NCBI GenBank assembly: GCA_004335835.1
Contig: RWJK01000938.1
Span: 22,743 to 86,742 of the forward strand
Source of the DNA: Scenedesmus sp. ARA3
Lineage: Eukaryota > Chlorophyta > Chlorophyceae > Sphaeropleales > Scenedesmaceae
DNA: 64,000 bases
Direction: 5' to 3'
The notes beneath the pieces are model-generated. The model made no database searches. It was not told where the DNA came from and saw only the letters and a program-made list of their open reading frames with translations. Positions 1 through 12,910 of this stretch are shown here, in pieces; position 1 is the stretch's first letter, and each line of letters begins with the position of its first letter. A program made the position numbers and the translations under genes.

Positions 1-2096
1 AAGCAGCACTGGCATGGCTGCGAGGAAGGTTGCTGCTGCACTGGGCTAACGCTGCAGTGAAGCAGCAACATATGTGTGACTTGCAACAAGATGTTCAGCT
101 GCACCACTGCACTGAGAGGTCTTGCTGGATGCAACAGGGCAGCAGGCAGACATATACATCCACGTATGGCGTGTGGTGCTGTGCTTGCTGCAGCTTTGTA
201 CGTGCGTGCAAGCGGCATAGCGGATGCGGTCACTGCATGAAGTTCTGCAGTCATGTCAGTCAGGCGGTGCAGATGCCTGGGGAGATGCTTAGCCATGGTT
301 TATATCTGGGTGTTAGGCAAGTGCTGTACAGCACGCACAGTACTGGGATAAGGCAGCAGCCTGCAGTGCTTGCAGCTGAAGGAGTTGAACTCATCAAGTG
401 ACAATGCATTGCCAGATTGTGACCCAGATGCTTTACAAGATGTCTAACAACTTGCCCAAGAACCAGCGTGGCTGTTGGCCTCCAGTGTCTAACAGGAACG
501 TGTGACATTTCAGACAGGAGATTCATGCCAGAGTCTCTGGCCCAAGATGTGCCTGGTTTCTGGAAGGTTCGCAAGGGTTGGTTCTGCTCTGTGCATTTCT
601 TTTGTGGCACGTGCCTTATTTATCAATAGTTGCACATCATCAGCATAGCGTTATCAGCACCCTTGAAATGCGGTACAATCACTTGGTTGCAGCACTGATG
701 CAACAGATGCACAGCTGTTGGGCTCTTTCTGCATGGCGGATGTGAGCAGGTCTGGTGCCGTTGGTGTGTGCGGCGCAAGCTCACTGGTGTTGCTTAGCAG
801 CAGCTGCTGCTTCCGGACATCGTGGTCAGACAGCCGCCGGTCTTTTTGAAGAAGAAAAAGGATGCTATGCCCCATTGCGTGTGCCAGATTGCAGACAGCA
901 AGCTTGCGTAAGCTGTGCGTACGTTGGTCAAAGTCCGGGGCGATGCAGTGACCTGTTCCAGCACATGTGCTGCAGCATTTGCAAGGTTGCAGTCTGACAC
1001 GATGCCAACAGCTTGCAGGTTGAACGAGACGTACACGGCACGCTGCGCAGGTTTGAGGTGCTGGTTGCTGCATGCTGTGAACAACAGCATTGGCCAGTCG
1101 CTGTTTCTTGTGAGTTTGGCACAATTGCATCATAAAACATCTTTCCAACCACACAGAGCTTGACACCTCCACAAAATTATGCCGTGCTCTTGGTCCTGAT
1201 CAAAGGGAAGCCCAATGCATGCTTGCCCGGCGCTTGGATTTACTCATGCAGCAATCCAAGGGGTGTCATCATCAGGGCACAACCCTACACCCTCGCAGCG
1301 TCCGACAGCTTGCAGCACACACCCTACAAAGCTTTCTCGTTTTGAATGAGCGTTTGTGTGCGTCCAGGGATCCAAGGGTCGCATGTGCACGTGCAGCGAG
1401 TGTGTACTGCAGGGCTAGGGCAGTTCGACTGCTGCAGCTGACCTTGGCATGCCAGCTAGCAAATCGCTCCGTGTTTGCAGTTTGACTCACAAGCTCGTTA
1501 GGTACCTGCCGTCAGTCGAGCTGCAAACTTTGCTCGAGCAGCATCGCAAAGAAGGCACAGTTGGTGACACCCTGCTCGTCCTTCAGGTGCAATAGCTACA
1601 GGCTTGTGTGTAACGCTCTGAAACATTCTTCAGCTGGGTCTCACTGGCCATTGACTGTCTGCAGCATGCCCCGGTGTTCACAGTAGGCAAGCGTGGCAGT
1701 GCCCAGGACTTTCACACGGATCCTGAGGTGGGCTGACTTGATGCATCGGCTTCAGTCGTTATGCGTCTGCCAATAACTATTTGTCGATGCAAGTAGGCAT
1801 CAAGCACTCGCCAACATCTTGATACTGCTTTAGCTGCTTGCTGTTGCTGCTACTGCTACTGCTACTGCTACTGCTGCAACCCATGACATTTGTCAGGGCT
1901 AAGGTCTTCACACACCAATGCAGATCAACACTTTATAACCTTGTACTGAAAAAATACAACTGCACCAGCACTGCATGTGCAGCCAGAGCCTCTGAGCCAC
2001 CCGCCAGGCACCACACCGCCAGCTGCCAGGTCAACCCTTCATCAGCCACTGCCAGTCAAACCTCCCTCACTGCTTGCCTGCCCGATTACCCTGCAG
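1..2096. other. unassigned region upstream of LIP2
   Basis: I see no gene I can support here. The octanoyltransferase must have N-terminal exons before 2097, carrying the segment that normally ends in a HPPxYTLG-like motif, but I could not find them in this stretch or fit splice phases to any open frame. Stretches near 400-600 and, on the minus strand, 790-1090 have a weakly coding-like composition with interspersed stops and may be decayed sequence. A CTACTG microsatellite at about 1846-1876 lies in what is probably the intron before 2097. Confidence 0.5.
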
Positions 2097-3185
2097 GAGC
2101 TGCGCCGCACTGGCTTTGAAATTTACAGCGTGCCCCGTGGTGGGGAAACGACTTACCATGGGCCCGGCCAGCTAGTGGCATACCCCATCATCAACTTGAG
2201 GCAGCTAGGGCTAGGGGCCAGGGCTTTTGTAGAGGGTCTGGAGGATGCTATGGTGCAGGCAGCCGGCTGCTTTGGCATCGAGGTAAGCTAGCACATCTGC
2301 ATATGAGATGTATGCCGACTGGCTAGCTGCACTGGCGGTCACTGCCATTGCAGTTTTGTTGCGTGTGTGTGCCCTGCTGTGACATACGAGCGAGTGCCTC
2401 CGCTGCTGCAGCTGGCTGGCCGTGTGGTGCAGCGCAGGACACGCAGTAGTGTGTGGTAGGTTGTTTGCGAGTGCCAGTATGCAGCAGTGTATGTGGCTAG
2501 AAGCGGGACATGTGCTACTGTACATGCATTACGTGTCCTGCAAGCCGCAGGAGTTGCTTCAGCCGTTGTCCTGCAAGCAGCTGCGTCACACGGCAGCCGT
2601 CCTGCAAAGGCCCGGCTTTACACAGCGGTCATCTTACAAGCAGCTGCTTGCAGTTAGCACGTCGGGAGTGAGATTGCTGGTCCTGCAGGCGTGCATGGCG
2701 CAGCTGCTGTGCGGTTTTGCATCCTGGCGCAGCTTAGCGTATGGAAGCAAATGGGCTGCAGCTCTTTTGAGGGTGTGAAGCTGACAGCTGCTCTGCAAGC
2801 ACGCAGGAGGCGGCCCTCCTGCAAGTGCCAAGCGCAGCTGTCCTGCAAAGCCGCACGGGCAACGTTCCTGCAAGCACATGCAGCAGCTGTCCTGCAATCG
2901 TTCAATAGGCGCCCATCATGCAGCCCAACAGCTGGTTGCATGTGCTGAGGCTGTGCCACAGGCCCTCAGCAACAGCACCGCACAGAATCAGTTCAGGGCT
3001 GCTTGCCGGCTAGCGCTGACAAACAGCATCTGCGAGTTCGAGCACTGGCCATGTCGCGACACCATGCTGCTGAATTCTGTACTGCGCTGATGATGATGCC
3101 ATTGTTGCCATTACCTGCGCTTCTGCTGGTGCTGCTGCAGGCGCGAGGGCGCGTGCCAGGCAAGACTGGTGTGTGGGTGGGTGAG

Positions 3186-3224
<39 letters not shown>

Positions 3225-3280
3225 ACGTGTTGCAGGCGCGAGGGCGCGTGCCAGGCAAGACTGGCGTGTGGGTGGGTGAG

Positions 3281-3331
<51 letters not shown>

Positions 3332-3388
3332 AACGTGTTGCAGGCTCGAGGGCGCGTGCCAGGCAAGACTGGCGTGTGGGTGGGTGAG

Positions 3389-3436
<48 letters not shown>

Positions 3437-4410
3437 AACGTGTTGCAGGCGCGAGGGCGCGTGCCAGGCAAGACTGGCGTGTGGGTGGGTGAGCGCAAGA
3501 TAGGCGCTGTTGGTGTGCGCATCTCTCACGGCATCAGCAGCCATGGCGTCGCCCTCAACGTGACAACAGACCTCAGCCATTACAGGTGGGCTGGGCAGCA
3601 GGCAGTTCCAAGCTGCATTATTGTCTTATGTAGAAATACTTGACATTACATTACAAATACACAGCTGCGCACCTGCAAGCAATGCTGGACCAAGAGAGCC
3701 CTGCCAATACTCTCCTGGTGTGTGGCTGCTATGTCGAGGGGGCGCTGATCCGCCTACTGCAGCTGAAACTCAGAACGCAGGGGTGGGTCTACAGGCATGG
3801 CTTAGCCAGCAACGGCAGCAGCAACAGTGCCAAAGCCATTTGCAGCTGGTGCTGCAAAAATTGGGTTGATGCCAGCATGCAGCTAGCTGTGTGGCAGGTT
3901 GTCAGCCGTGCATGCTCAGCAGGAGCTGCTGCCCTGCTGCTGCTGCAGCTGCAGTGCACTGCTGCCTGCTTGCATGGCCCAGCAACACTAAATAGACATA
4001 TTCTGTGCATCATAGTCAGTGGGTATTGCCTAGGCAGCAGTGCTAGCGTATGTTGCCTTTCGGCTGCTGGTGCGTGAGCTGGTGCGATGCGCAGAGCGCT
4101 CGCAAATCATTCACAGCGCCATCCTGTGTGTCACCTCTGTTTGTTGCTTTGCAGGCACATTGTGCCCTGTGGCACTCCAGACAAAGAGGTGACTTCAGTT
4201 CAGCGGGAGTTGCAGCAGGCTGGCACATATTTTGAAGCTGGTGGACAGGGCGGGGATGCTGCCAAAGATGACGCGCTGCTGCAGGACACTGGCACAAACC
4301 TGCTGAAAGAAGCAGAACAGCACCTGGTGCGCTGCATTGCCGGTGTATATGGCTACACAGACGTGCAGGACATTGTGGAGGAGCAACTGCTGCCAACCAC
4401 GGCACGCTAG
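2097..4410 (+). CDS. LIP2: octanoyltransferase (lipoate biosynthesis), 5' end missing
   Basis: LipB/LIP2-family octanoyltransferase, which moves octanoyl from acyl carrier protein onto lipoyl domains of 2-oxoacid dehydrogenases and glycine cleavage H protein; mitochondrial in plants and algae. Exons: 2097-2282, 3449-3585, 4155-4410, stop TAG at 4408. All three joins keep phase (0, 2). Family signatures are in order: [18 protein letters not shown], then [20 protein letters not shown] with the catalytic Lys, then [14 protein letters not shown] with the catalytic Cys. The acceptor of the last exon is TTTGCAG. The start codon and first exon or exons are not visible, so targeting cannot be judged. 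Intron 1 holds three extra copies of the 5' edge of exon 2, separated by CTG tracts. A TGTAA pentamer follows a few bases after the stop. Identification is firm; completeness is not. Confidence 0.9.
2530..2900 (+). repeat. cluster of CCTGCAAGC motifs in LIP2 intron 1
   Basis: Nine or so variants of TCCTGCAAGC(A/C) occur at irregular spacings of 20-90 bases (near 2535, 2570, 2600, 2790, 2818, 2842, 2868, 2892). Similar clusters occur near 7483-7520, 8025-8165, 34685-34765 and 51609-51640, always in introns or probable introns. Confidence 0.75.
3141..3498 (+). repeat. four-copy exon-edge repeat with CTG tracts in LIP2
   Basis: The first 48 bases or so of LIP2 exon 2, with the preceding acceptor, occur four times, starting at 3141, 3236, 3344 and 3449. 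Copies are separated by 11-17 CTG triplets. Only the last copy continues into [11 protein letters not shown] and the rest of the enzyme; the first three break off at the GAGCGC before the CTG run. Spacings are 95, 108 and 105 bases, so copies 2-4 share one frame. Direct reading of the sequence; the function, if any, is unknown. Confidence 0.95.
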
Positions 4411-5104
4411 CGAAATTGTAATTCAACGACTGCTGTGACTCACAAACCTTGGATCATAATTTCCCAACAATGTGGTAGTATCGTCAACCAGAGCTCCTCT
4501 TTCTGATCGCTGCCGTACAGTTTAGATTATTGTTTGTTCTGTTTCTCTCATGAGTCGAGAGGTCTTTAGCGTAGTTTTGTTCGACCGCCAACCGGAAGAG
4601 TTTTGCCATACGCTCTTGTTCTTAGCGCAGATACGTCAGACGTAGACAGTAACGGCTTATTATAGTTGCAAGAGGCTGCGATTTGGCGCAGACCAGGCAC
4701 CGCTGTTGCTGCTTGCGTATTGAGCTCGACCCTTTTTCAGCCTTGTCTGGCTGTCCAGACCTGCAACCCAATTGTTGGGGTCCTGGATCTGCTATTCGAG
4801 GTTGCACCCCTGAAGGGAAGCCCTGCTTCAGCTGTTTCAGGCGTCATCATCCATCAGGCAGTGCCGGGCCTGATCCACCTCTAGGTAGCGGAGTGGGCCT
4901 TGGAGCAGTGCCAGAAACGATCATTACTTAATCTCTAAGGGTGTGCAGTCGTTTGCAGCGCGGTTGCGCACAGGCAGCTGGCCAGCTGGTCGGTACAGTT
5001 GGCACGTACACGCCTGTTCGCACATCACGCTGGAGCTAACTGGCAGCGTCTTCAGCGATGAGAGGTTCATGTACAGCCTAGGTTTGTCCTTCGACCCATC
5101 GCTT
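4411..5104. other. intergenic, LIP2 to cyclin-like gene
   Basis: This stretch holds the LIP2 3' flank and the promoter and 5' leader of the next gene. The frame used from 5105 stays open upstream and contains another ATG at 5069, so the downstream coding exon may begin earlier. No other gene is evident. Confidence 0.5.
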
Positions 5105-8100
5105 ATGGCTAGTGGGAGTGCACCGTGGCAGTATCAGGCCTCGGACGCAGCACAGTTTTACGCGGCTGCCGATCAGCTGCCGGCAGGCTACAAGCGGCCG
5201 CATGGCAGTGAATTACAGGTTGCCTTGAGCGGTGAGTGGTGCAGCGGGTGTGGCAGGATTGCTGCTGCATGGGCGGATCAGGGGCAGATTGATGCAGCAA
5301 GGGCTGAGGCAGTTGGACAGCAAGTCTCGGTCATCAGCTTGGTTTGCTGCAACATGCGCTGACACGCTGCACCACGCTGATCATTCCATGCTGTATCTTG
5401 CTGTATCGTGCTTTAACCATGGCCTTCTGCATCTTGTTGAGAGGCTGCTAGGTCCATGATACCCAGACGTCACAGCATCTTGCATGGCTGCAGCAGCCGC
5501 ATGTGGTCTCTCTGCATGCTAATCTTTCAGCCTCGGCTGGGCTGCAAAGATTGCTACAGTGTGTCCTGCAGCAACCAAGGTTTCTGTTCTCGCACAGCTG
5601 ATGAAGGCCACCACCACTGCACTCACAATGCTGCCTCTCTGTTCCCCGCCTGCTCACACACACGCCTTTCCTGCAGGCACCGGCATGCAGCATAGCCACC
5701 TGATTGACAACACCACCGGAGCTTCAGTCACCTCTGGCCTCGGCCGATCAGCATCCAACTCCCCGCTTGAGTGGCAGGCGTCCTCAACCATCTACTCAGG
5801 CCCAGCAGCAGCAGCAGCAGTTGCCGTAGCCGGTCCTGCAAGCACTTTTGGCGCCCAGTGCCTCCCCAGCAGCAGCATCATAGATCAGAGCTGCCTCATG
5901 AGCCAGCATCAGCACCAGCAGCAGATGATGGGGCCAAACACCACCAACACCGGTAGCCAGGACGTCTCCCGCCTCTACAAGCAGTACCGCACTTCACAGG
6001 AGTATGGCGGCGCAGAGATGCACCCACGCAGCTTCAGCAGCCACACAGCAGCAGCAACAGCAGCAGCAGATCCTGCAGCACAGCTGACCGCTGATGCCGT
6101 GCGTGTGCACCAGGAGCAGCACATGCTGCGCCAGCAGCGCCAGCTGCTGCTGCAGGCGCAGCAGGCAGAGGCAGCTGCGGCAGCAGCCAAGGCAGCCCAG
6201 CTGCAGCAGCTGCAGGTGCAGCACCAGCAGCAGCAAGCTGCGCTGGCTGCACGCGCTGCTGCAGCAGCAGCTGCGGCTGCATCCTTTGGTGGCAGCCAGG
6301 CCAGCACTCAGGCTGCGCAGCCAATGCCCCTGTATGGCCCATACAGGCCAGCCAAGGCGGCTCAGCAGCACTGGGACAGCAGCGCTGCAGCCATGACACA
6401 CCCTTCCCGCCACACTGCAGCACCCCAGCCTGCAGCTGGCCTGCCACCCAGGCCTGCAGTTAACAGCAGCCAGCACCACCAGCACCTCCAGCAGCACCAG
6501 CAGCAGAGCCTGTTTGCTGCCGGCAGCAGCAGCAGCAGCGGCGCCAGCAGCAGGGGCACCGTGGTGTTCCCGCGCAGCAGCGGCGGTGCCGCGGTTGCAG
6601 CTCCTGCGCCAGCTGCTGCACCAGCAGCAGCGCCTGCAGGCAGCGGCAGGCCCTTGGGTGCATGGTCAGGTGCTTATGCAGTGATGAGCAATGTAGTGCT
6701 TCCTGCAAGCCAGGAGAGTGAGCACACCAGTGGCTGCTTTGCGCTCGAGTGTGAGGAGGACCTATTCTCTGTGGGCACAGGGGAAGGCTACTATTACCAG
6801 CCAAAGGCAGGATCTAGCCTGCAGGAGCAGCAGCAGCACATGCAGGAGCAGCGCCGGCAGCAGCAGCAGCAGCTGTATGGCGGTAGCCGCTATGCTGCTG
6901 TGGATCTGCCTCAAGCAGAGGCAGATGAGCAGCTGGCAAGCCTGATTGAGGAGTCCGGCTCAACCCGGCCTGATGATGACTGTCCCTCATGTGACATGGA
7001 TGAGGATCAGGCAGATCAGGATGATGCAGGCCCTGCAGGCGGCCCTGCTGACCAGGCTGGCTGGGGTTCAGGTTTTGGCGTAAAGTCAAACCTCGACAGC
7101 CTGATGGCACGTCAGCCGGAGGATGTGGATGCAGTGGCGCTTGTTGCTGCACAGGCAGCAGCGCTGGCGACGCAGCAGGCAGCCGAGCAGCAGCAGGGTG
7201 TGGTGCTGCAGGTGCTGGGGCGCGTGGCTTCACTGCGCAAGGGGCACGCAGTGCTCACAGCTAGCCCACGGGCTGCTGTGGCTGCTGGTGCTGCGAGTGT
7301 GCGCAGCAGGCTGCTTATCACTGAGGTGTCGCTGTACACCAACAGGGCAGCAAACAGCCAGATGGCGCTTGACCAGTCAAACGTGCTCATCGGCAAGATG
7401 GCCATCCCAGGTGTGTGCTGTGTTTTTTACTAGCAGTTTTTTGTTTGTTGGATTCGTTTAATTGGTTCTGTCAGGCTGTCCTGCAAGCTGGTAGTTGGTT
7501 GTGTCGAGGCTGTCCTGCAAGCTGGTAGGCTGGACTCCGCAGTGTTTTTTGTCCTACAGGGCAAGCTGCGCTTTGTATGGTGCCGAATGATGTGACACAG
7601 CGGCATGGAGTTGACTGCGTGTAGTGCTACCTATGTTTTTTGTGCAGCCACAACGTCACGCATGTGCTGCGTTCGCTTTGTTGATTGCTTTCCTGCAACT
7701 CTGCCCCTCCTACCTGTCCCTCTGCGCAGACAACATCAAGTACATGCCCGTGTCCCCCGACTCCTTCCTCTTCAAGGCTGGTGCTGCCTGGCAGTTCCCC
7801 GCGTTTGTCATCTGCCTCGGCAGCAGCTACCTGCAGCGCATGCTGGCACGCCTGCCGCAGCTGGCAGAGGCTGTGTTGGCATGCCCTGGCTTCGAGGAGT
7901 ATGCAGCCTACCTGCCAGAGCTGGTGAGTGTTTGGTCAAACTTTGTTTGACTTTGACTTTGACAAGTTTGACTTTGACAAGTTTGACTTTGACTGGGTTA
8001 TGGCTGTTTCAGCATCGAGTTGTCCTGCAAGCCAACATCATACTGTGCTGGGCGTTCCTGCAAGCAGGCAGCATGCAGCACCACTGTTATGTATCAGGGC

Positions 8101-8676
8101 TTGGCGTTTCTGGCAGCTGCAGCAGGCAGCGTTCCTGCAAGCCACCAGCGTGCAGCAATCCTGCAAGCAGGCAGCATGCAGCACCACTGCTTATGTATCC
8201 AGCAGGACAGCATCTGCCTATTCTGCAAACACCAGCTGAACCTGACGTTTTCCTCTTCCGCCGCCGCTGCCACCACCTACCAACTCCTGCACCCCAATCA
8301 TCCACCCCACCACCTTTCTACCCCACAGCCCCATGAGATGCCACCACGCCTGTCTGGCCCAGAGGCAGTTGCCACACTGGCCACGCTGCGCAGCGTGCAG
8401 TTCACTTGCCTCTTCCTTGCCACCAAGGTGGCAGACCAGGTGCACGCGCTGGGTCTGCTGCGCTTCATGCTCACCAACCTGAGCCACAACGGCGCAGTGG
8501 TGACGCTGCAGCAGGCTGCCAATGTGGAGGCTCGCTGCCTGGAGGCGCTGGAGTGGCGCCTGGGGCCTTTCTTCAGTGAGGATGAGCTGTCAGGCGATGA
8601 TGAGGCTCTGTGGGCAGAGTGCATGGGCCACTGGGATTATGGCACACATGGGGACCACTACCCGGAGACCTTCTAA
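5105..8676 (+). CDS. cyclin-like protein with long Gln/Ala-rich N-terminal region
   Basis: Exons: about 5105-5231, 5677-7410, 7730-7923, 8329-8676 (TAA). Phases 1, 1, 0 match at every join, giving about 800 residues. Residues about 40-480 are low complexity, dominated by Gln, Ala and Ser, and look disordered; an acidic segment (PDDDCPSCDMDEDQADQDD) follows. The C-terminal third is ordered: VRSRLLITEVSLYTNRA, then a helix-rich part ending in FTCLFLATKVADQ and EARCLEALEWRLGPFF, which resembles the latter half of a cyclin box (alanine-rich helix with LATK, then a Glu in a helix ending in LxWRL). I therefore call it cyclin-like; a CDK partner is expected by family analogy only. The start could be the in-frame ATG at 5069 instead. 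Introns 2 and 3 carry CCTGCAAGC motifs and a TTTGAC repeat. A different helical family is possible. Confidence 0.55.
7945..7995 (+). repeat. TTTGAC tandem repeat in intron
   Basis: A short tandem array of TTTGACTTTGACAAG-type units lies just after the donor at 7923 in intron 3 of the cyclin-like gene. Seen directly; no known role. Confidence 0.8.
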
Positions 8677-11192
8677 GGCGGTTTGAACCTAATTCCTGGA
8701 GGGTTGGGTGGATGTGTGGGTTTGTGGTTGTGAAGGCTTGCAGGAAAAGGCGTTTGGCGTTTTGAGGTGGTATGGTTGGAGTCCCTGCAGGTTGAGAGGT
8801 TGGGGGCTTGCAGGAAACAGCCCTGAGGAGGGCAGAGGGCTTGATGCCTTGCAGGAAACAGGCCCAAGCATGCAGCGTGTGGAGCTCAAGCTGCCAGGGT
8901 TCGGCATGTCGCATGCTATGCGGCGGTCGGACAGCTGTATAATGATGGGATGGGAGGGTTTTGGCGTATGTGGTGTGCTGTGTGTCGTGGCTCAGGCAAG
9001 GATGGCCGTGAAAGAGATTAGCAGCCAGCTTTGGCGGGCAGCTGCGGCAAGCTGCAGTGCAGCAGCCTCAAGGTGTACGGAGTATGCATGTTGCCTGCAG
9101 TTGCTGGAGGTGGGTGTAGCGGCTGCAGTTTTGCAGGGGAGGCATGGTGCTGTCAGCAGTTGCTATGCTTCTGCATGGTTGCTGCCAAGGTGCCCCATGT
9201 TTTGTGCTCGCTGCTTAAGCAGAGTGGCAGCTGCTTAAGCAGATGAAGTGGACATGCCAGTGGACTGCTTGCAGGATTGTCAGCCAGGCTGTGCTGTTGC
9301 TGCATGGATTCTCGTGTTGGTGCAAGTGCGCAGTAGCTCAGTACAGCGCAGTACATACAAAGTGTGGGATCCTTTTTGCCTCATCTTCTATGGGGAGCTA
9401 GACCCATTGCTGGTGCATTGTGGGCGGCTGTGTTGGAGCGGAAGGGAAGGGAAAAGCAGTGGTAAGGAAGGCTGATTCAGTGCCATGGGCGCTTGCATGG
9501 CTTCGGGCGTGCTTACACATGCATGGTTGCTGTGTGACGATGCTGTGTAGCATCCCTGGGGTGCACTGTGTTGTTCCATGCATCAAGGTATGTGGTTTTG
9601 GGGATGGGGTCGTGTGGGGTAAAAGCTTATGGTTGATGGGTTGCTTACTATATGGCCTGCCATGCCCTGAGTTTTCCTTCTCAGCAGCTCCTTGGGCATG
9701 GCACGGCGGCTGATGTGCTTTTATGTGTTGCAGGCACAGCATGCGTCAGCGTGCAAACCGTAGTGAATTGAATCGCAAGGTAGAACTGGATAGATTTTGA
9801 CCAAAATGGCAGGGGGTTGATGACAGGCTGCCAGTGCACAAGGCCTGCCAGCCACAGCATTTCCGCTCCTGTGTGGAAATGTTGCGTGTTGCAGCTTTTC
9901 CCGTGCAGGAAACCCTCCCCTGCTGTGGCCATGGCGCAGGCTGCTTGGACTGTTGCAGTCTGCATGTTGCTTGTAGATGCAGCATAGCTCGGGGCTCCGT
10001 GACAGTCAGCTGTAGGAGTAGCTGTAGTCTCTGCTGCTGCACTTGTGCCTGGCATGCCATAACGGAGCGGGTGCTACCTGCCCCGAGCGGCTGCTGGCGA
10101 CAGGCTGTTGTTACCTGTCAGCGTGCCAGTTCAGCGGCTGTTTTGGATGTGTTGCTGCTGCATGATCACGCTCTGCCTTCATGATCAACCAGCTGATGTA
10201 TTAGACGTGTTGCTGCTGCATGACCGCGCTCTGCCTTCCCAGCAGCAGCGTGGTACAGCAACTTGCGATCGGCTAGCTGTACTGTTCTTCGTTCAGTGCA
10301 GTTATTGCGCGCAAGACAGGAGTGCAGCGCCAGAGCTGCTGAGCAATTGCTGCGGGTGTGCTTGCAGAGGCGCGCATACTGCCGGTGCTGCTGTGGTCAC
10401 ATGCTGTGGTTACATGTGCTGGCTTTGCCGCGCGCTGCAAGTAGCAGGGACAGGACAATTTTGACTGGATTTGGCACGTTTGGCTGGTCAAAGCTTGCCT
10501 CGTATTGGGCAGGCAGTGCCCCTGGTTGTCTCCTGCAGTCTTGCTGGCTGTGCAATGTCCGTTTCGGATGCAATGTGGAGTGATGTTGCCGTGTCCTAGC
10601 CACGCTTGATGCTAGGAATCCTCTGCAAGGCAGCACCTGATAGGTCAGCAGCAGTTCTGCCATGCAGTCTAGCGTAGATATAATCTGTTTTCATCCGACC
10701 CGATGCCCTGCATTTTGTGCGTATTGGTGAATGCCTGCACATGCTGCTGTGTGCATGTGTTGTTGATGCGTGCACATGCTTCTGTGTGACATGCCAGCTG
10801 TTTTGCGATGCTCTACTGCACTGTTCTTGTCCTTTCTTGGATGCGGCACCTACTGTGAGATCTTGGCTGTGCAGTGCAGTGTCTGCATGTTGCTGGCTGC
10901 TGCAGCCACTTTTGCAGCATGCTATGCTCAACTGCAGACTTGCAAGTGCAGCTTCAGACGGATTAGCGGTGCCGCAATGTTCATCTAATGGAGCCGGGTA
11001 CCTCTTGCACATCTTGGCATCGACTGCTTGGGTTAGCGGGGTCTGTCAGGATCAGTCGATTGTGAGGAGTATCTAAGCTGGTAGGTGCTTGAAGTGTGCT
11101 CCAGTGTTGTGTTGTGTGGCTTTGCAGCAGCACAACACCCTCTCTGCTTTTTTCCTACGTAACAGGCCTGCCAGTGTAACCAGCCTGTTGTG

Positions 11193-11203
11193 CTATAAAT
11201 ATC
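11193..11203 (+). promoter_or_regulatory. TATA-like element in gene-poor region
   Basis: CTATAAATATC is a good TATA-box match and stands out in this GC-rich, TG-rich stretch. No coding exon is recognised downstream, so it could serve a non-coding transcript or be a chance match. Confidence 0.25.
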
Positions 11204-12910
11204 AGTGGAGTTGTTTTAGTGTGGGATTCGCACAGCTGGCTCTGTTGCGAAGTGGGGTCAATGGTTGACAGGTGTGCCAAGGCAATGCATCAGGAATTGT
11301 GGTGTTGCAGGCTCGATTATGTGCGCGCCCCAGGCGCCGCACAGAGCATGCTTGCTATTGCGGTTTGGCACATGCACATGTGAGCTTCGCTGGAAAGGTC
11401 ATGTATTACACGATGTACAACGCAACCGCCCTCCTCGTTGCACGAACACAGGCACATTGTAGTGTGCTTGTGTGACGGCTTGTGCATGCAACTGCGCAAC
11501 TGCACATCAGTCCTGACGCGTTGTCTGCTGCACATTTGTCAGGAATCATACAGGCAGTGTCTGCATTGCAGGTTAACCTTACTGCAGTAGCCTCTCCTTG
11601 ATCGGATAGGTTGTCATGATGTCAGTCGATGATGTGAGTTTACGACTCCTGCTCCCGCGGCGTTCATAGTATCACCAGTATCACCTGCTGGTGCCATGCA
11701 TGTGTGTCAGCGTGCTTGCATGTCTATGTATATTCCGTCATTTGTAACCATGTGTGTGTTGTGCCAGCAGCTAGCTGTGGTCCTCGCAGCCATGAGATGA
11801 AAGCCCCAGAGGGGCTGTGCTGGCTGTTGGCAGCGCACAACCTTGTTCATTTCAGCTGTTAGGCCTGCTCTTTTGCAGCGTAGTGTGCTGCAGCAATTTG
11901 CTGTTTTGGACGGGTGGTCAAGTAGCCTCCTGCGCTCGACTGTGCTACTTTAGCATTGCGTGTAGTGTGGTTTATTACAGGTGGGCATGTCGATGATGGA
12001 GGCATGCATCGCATTCAATCGCATCCGTTGGTTTTTGCGCCTCAGGCAGTTAGTAGGGTAGGTGGTGAACATGCAGTGCTGCTTGCAGTTGGGGTTTGCA
12101 GCTACGTCTCTGTATCTTGCGCCTTTTGGCAGCACTGCTGATGCGGAGCTGTTGGCATAGCCGAGATTGGGACTTGGTCATGTCGGCAGCTTGAATGTTG
12201 TGTCAGGCGTGTCAGCTGTTAGGCTACTGCCTCGTTGTCACCCATCAAATCAAGTGTGGGTTCTCAATCGCCGGTGCCGTGTTCGTTTCGAGGGCGGTAC
12301 AGAGCACCGTCGGAGGTTGGCGTATCGCTGAAGAGATGGACGATATGTGGAGCATTGAACTAATGGTGTGTGTGTCTGTGTTTTGATGTGTGTCTGTGCG
12401 TAGCCGCAGGTGAAGAAGTTTGTAGCTGACTGCTAGCTAGCTGGCAGCGTTGGGAGTGGTGGCGGTGTTATGGCTAGGGTTTGCATGTGCAGTGTGTAGT
12501 GTGCTGCTGAATTGATGGTAGTGCCTTTGCTAGACTGCAGTCCTGCATGTCCTGTTTTAGACAATCCAGTCAGCATCAGTCTAGCAAGGGACTTGGGGAG
12601 TGTAGAAATGTGTGTGCGTGTTTTCTGTGTTGTGGTTTGCTCTTAGAGTTGGGCCCGATTGCCAGATCCTGCAGATATGCTTTTGCCATGCAGCAGGTGC
12701 TAGCATATTGATCAGGAGTGTATGCAGCACAGGGCGCGAGTCGTGCAGCACATCAGTAGCAGTGGCTGCATTGCTTGGTAGTGGGCAGTACAGGCCATAC
12801 ATTGTTTCGGAAAAACTGCATTAGAGGGCGCATGGCCGGCTGTGGTTGCTTCCTGAGACAGCACATGCCAGGCAGCTGATGGCTGGTCGTGAACTGATCA
12901 GATCCTTGCA

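Noticed and set aside
3003..3643. Overlapping frames with long poly-Cys, poly-Ala or poly-Gln runs
   Set aside because: They are translations of CTG arrays in the LIP2 intron; only the final exon copy belongs to the enzyme.
5559..5676. Upstream extension of the large exon of the cyclin-like gene
   Set aside because: The frame is open but begins with a non-ATG codon and looks like intron; CCTGCAG at 5676 gives an exact phase match to the donor at 5231.
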